Assembly: GCA_002366775.1 (NCBI GenBank)
Contig: DFBW01000107.1
Span: 1-7,361, forward strand
DNA from: Roseovarius sp. UBA3070
GTDB lineage: Bacteria; Pseudomonadota; Alphaproteobacteria; Rhodobacterales; Rhodobacteraceae
Length of the DNA stretch: 7,361 bases
Reading direction: 5' to 3'
The notes under the pieces are model-generated. The model had not been told where the DNA came from, did no database searches, and saw nothing but the letters and a program-made list of their open reading frames with translations. A program made the translations under genes and the position numbers. Of the stretch, positions 5,905 through 7,361 are shown piece by piece (position 1 is the stretch's first letter; every line of letters starts with the position of its first letter).

Positions 5905-7333
5905 ATTGGCCCAGTTCAGGCAGGCCCGAGGCTGGTAAAAAATGATGGTCGGCATTTTGTTCATACAGCATTGCGGCACGAAATACGCTCAGATCATCAA
6001 AGGTGCGCCCCACCAGTTGTATACCCGTGGGCACCCCGTGGCGGTCACGGCCCGAGGGCACAGACATGACCGGACAATTGTGCAGAATGTTAAAGTGATG
6101 CGTCAGGGCCCAGCCGAAATCAGGATCGGTGCGTTGCCCATCCACATAAAATTCGGGGTTGGTGGCATCATGTTCGGCCTTAGGTGCACCAATGGCCAAA
6201 GTGGGGCATATGATGATGTCATAGGTGTCATGCAGCGCCCCCAGAGTTTGATACATCTGGTGATGGATGTCCCATGATTGCGCCACGGCGTCACGCTCCA
6301 GCGTTTGCGCGGCATCGGCGGCAGCCATGACATAATCGCACATCTGGTCGCCATAGGCCTCTCGGGCCCACAAAACCTGTCGGCCATAATGCATGATGGA
6401 ATACCAACTCACCGCAGCCTCGACCGAGGCTTCGCTCCAGTTGATTTCAACCTCCTCCACCACGCAGCCCGCTGTGCGCAACACCTCCAATGCCGCCAGC
6501 GTGTTGGCGCGCACATCGCTGTCAATTGGCAGATATCCCAAATCCATTGACCAGCCGATCCTGAGCGGGGCAGGGGCAAAACTGCCTGGGATCACCAGCT
6601 TTTCGCGCAGGCTGTCATGGTCGCGCGGATGTGGGCCTGAGGTGATATTTTGTGCCAGGGCCGTGTCGCCCACCGTACGGCTGAGAACCCCACAGTGATT
6701 GTAGCGGTCAAAATTTGAGGGCGCCCCATCGGGGTTGCGCCCATGGGGCGGTTTGAACCCAACCAACCCGCAGGCCGAGGCCGGAATGCGGATGGACCCG
6801 CCAATGTCAGTGCCCGTGGCCAGCGGTGTCATCCCGGCGGCCAGTGCTGCGGCTGATCCGCCCGATGACCCGCCCGGTGCGAAGGCAGGATTATGCGGAT
6901 TGCGAGTGACGCCAAAGCGGCGCGAATGGCACACGCCGGACATGCAAAACTCCGGGGTGGTGGTGCGCGCATGAAAGATCGCCCCAGCATCGCCCAGCCG
7001 CTCAAGTATCGGGTCGGTTATTGTGTCGGGCGCATGCCCCAGTGCAAAAGACCCCTGAGTTGTGTGTTTGCCCGCCCAATGGTGCACGTCCTTGACGGCC
7101 ACCGGCAGGCCCTCCAACGCGCGCGCGCTGCCATTTGCATAGGCCACATCAGCCAGCCTGGCCGCATCACGGGCGGCCTCAAAATAGGTCTCGGTATAGG
7201 CGTTGATCACCGGGTTCACGGCCTCGGTTCGCGCAATCAGCGCGTCGAGGTACGCCACCACAGACAGCTCTTTGCTGCGGAATTTGGCCAGCACCTGCGT
7301 GGCGCTAAGATAGCAAAGCTCTGTCACAGGCAT
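5903..7333 (-). CDS. Amidase-signature family hydrolase, 5' end at or beyond the window edge
   Basis: Hydrolyses an amide bond to acid plus amine or ammonia; the substrate is unknown. Counting from the ATG at 7333 (476 residues), the Ser-cisSer-Lys triad is complete: Lys81 in VAVKDVHH, Ser156 in GGSSGGS, and nucleophile Ser180 in GTDIGGSIR, with the 24-residue spacing seen in GatA and FAAH. The C-terminal CPTLAIGAP and PTGIQLVGR segments are typical too. The ATG at 7333 fits the usual family start just before ELCYLSAT, but its ribosome binding site is weak. The frame stays open through a GTG at 7360 to the window end, so a longer N-terminus is possible. GatA of the tRNA amidotransferase is the main alternative, but there is no gatB or gatC beside it, and the partner downstream is an enolase-superfamily gene, favouring a catabolic or detoxifying amidase. 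No signal peptide is visible. Confidence 0.9.
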   Translation of the reverse strand: MPVTELCYLSATQVLAKFRSKELSVVAYLDALIARTEAVNPVINAYTETYFEAARDAARLADVAYANGSARALEGLPVAVKDVHHWAGKHTTQGSFALGHAPDTITDPILERLGDAGAIFHARTTTPEFCMSGVCHSRRFGVTRNPHNPAFAPGGSSGGSAAALAAGMTPLATGTDIGGSIRIPASACGLVGFKPPHGRNPDGAPSNFDRYNHCGVLSRTVGDTALAQNITSGPHPRDHDSLREKLVIPGSFAPAPLRIGWSMDLGYLPIDSDVRANTLAALEVLRTAGCVVEEVEINWSEASVEAAVSWYSIMHYGRQVLWAREAYGDQMCDYVMAAADAAQTLERDAVAQSWDIHHQMYQTLGALHDTYDIIICPTLAIGAPKAEHDATNPEFYVDGQRTDPDFGWALTHHFNILHNCPVMSVPSGRDRHGVPTGIQLVGRTFDDLSVFRAAMLYEQNADHHFLPASGLPELGQ

Positions 7334-7361
7334 GCGCCTGAAGCGTGTCCGCTCCGCCACC

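Noticed and set aside
4962..5945. 327-residue open frame on the + strand, antisense to the enolase-superfamily gene
   Set aside because: Its translation is rich in Arg, His, Pro and Gly without any domain pattern, and it lies fully opposite a gene with clear family motifs. It is a by-product of high GC content and codon bias.
7333..7360. GTG at 7360 as the start of the amidase gene
   Set aside because: Not excluded, but not preferred: the extra nine residues are Arg-rich and unlike the usual family start, and any ribosome binding site would lie outside the window.
1..7361. A mobile element, CRISPR array, defence system or RNA gene
   Set aside because: There are no direct or terminal repeats, no transposase or integrase, no tRNA-like fold and almost no non-coding space. 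The genes are ordinary housekeeping and catabolic families.

Overview
The window is gene-dense, high-GC bacterial DNA. It holds six genes on the + strand and two on the - strand, and fewer than 60 bases are non-coding. The gene order (D,D-carboxypeptidase, tmk, holB, tatD, then a PhnP-like metallo-beta-lactamase gene), the protein sequences and the cysteine-free HolB all resemble the alphaproteobacterial order Rhodobacterales (Roseobacter group). That assignment rests on recognition of families and synteny, not on a database search.

Positions 1-4639 (+ strand) look like one long operon. It starts inside the 3' end of a PBP5-type D-alanyl-D-alanine carboxypeptidase gene and continues with thymidylate kinase (tmk), the DNA polymerase III delta-prime subunit (holB), a TatD-family metal-dependent hydrolase, a PhnP-like metallo-beta-lactamase hydrolase and an AEC-family permease. 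Junctions are extremely tight: a 4-base overlap, a 4-base overlap, a 20-base gap, a 1-base overlap and a 3-base gap. The shared theme is cell growth: cell-wall trimming, dTTP supply, clamp loading for replication, and two probable nucleic-acid or nucleotide hydrolases. The permease at the end has no obvious link to these roles.

Positions 4662-7361 (- strand) hold a separate two-gene unit that converges on the first operon. An amidase-signature hydrolase comes first and its 5' end lies at or beyond the window edge. It is followed 11 bases later by an enolase-superfamily (mandelate racemase/muconate lactonizing type) protein. This looks like part of a catabolic cluster for an unknown amide- or acid-sugar-like substrate, with the rest lying outside the window. 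The two operons meet at a 22-base convergent gap, with a GC-rich hairpin lying over the stop codon of the - strand gene.

I see no mobile element, CRISPR array, RNA gene, phage gene or defence system. The most unusual item is the enolase-superfamily protein: aligned without gaps to my recollection of galactonate dehydratase, it lacks two acidic active-site residues. No gene-free stretch exceeds 22 bases.
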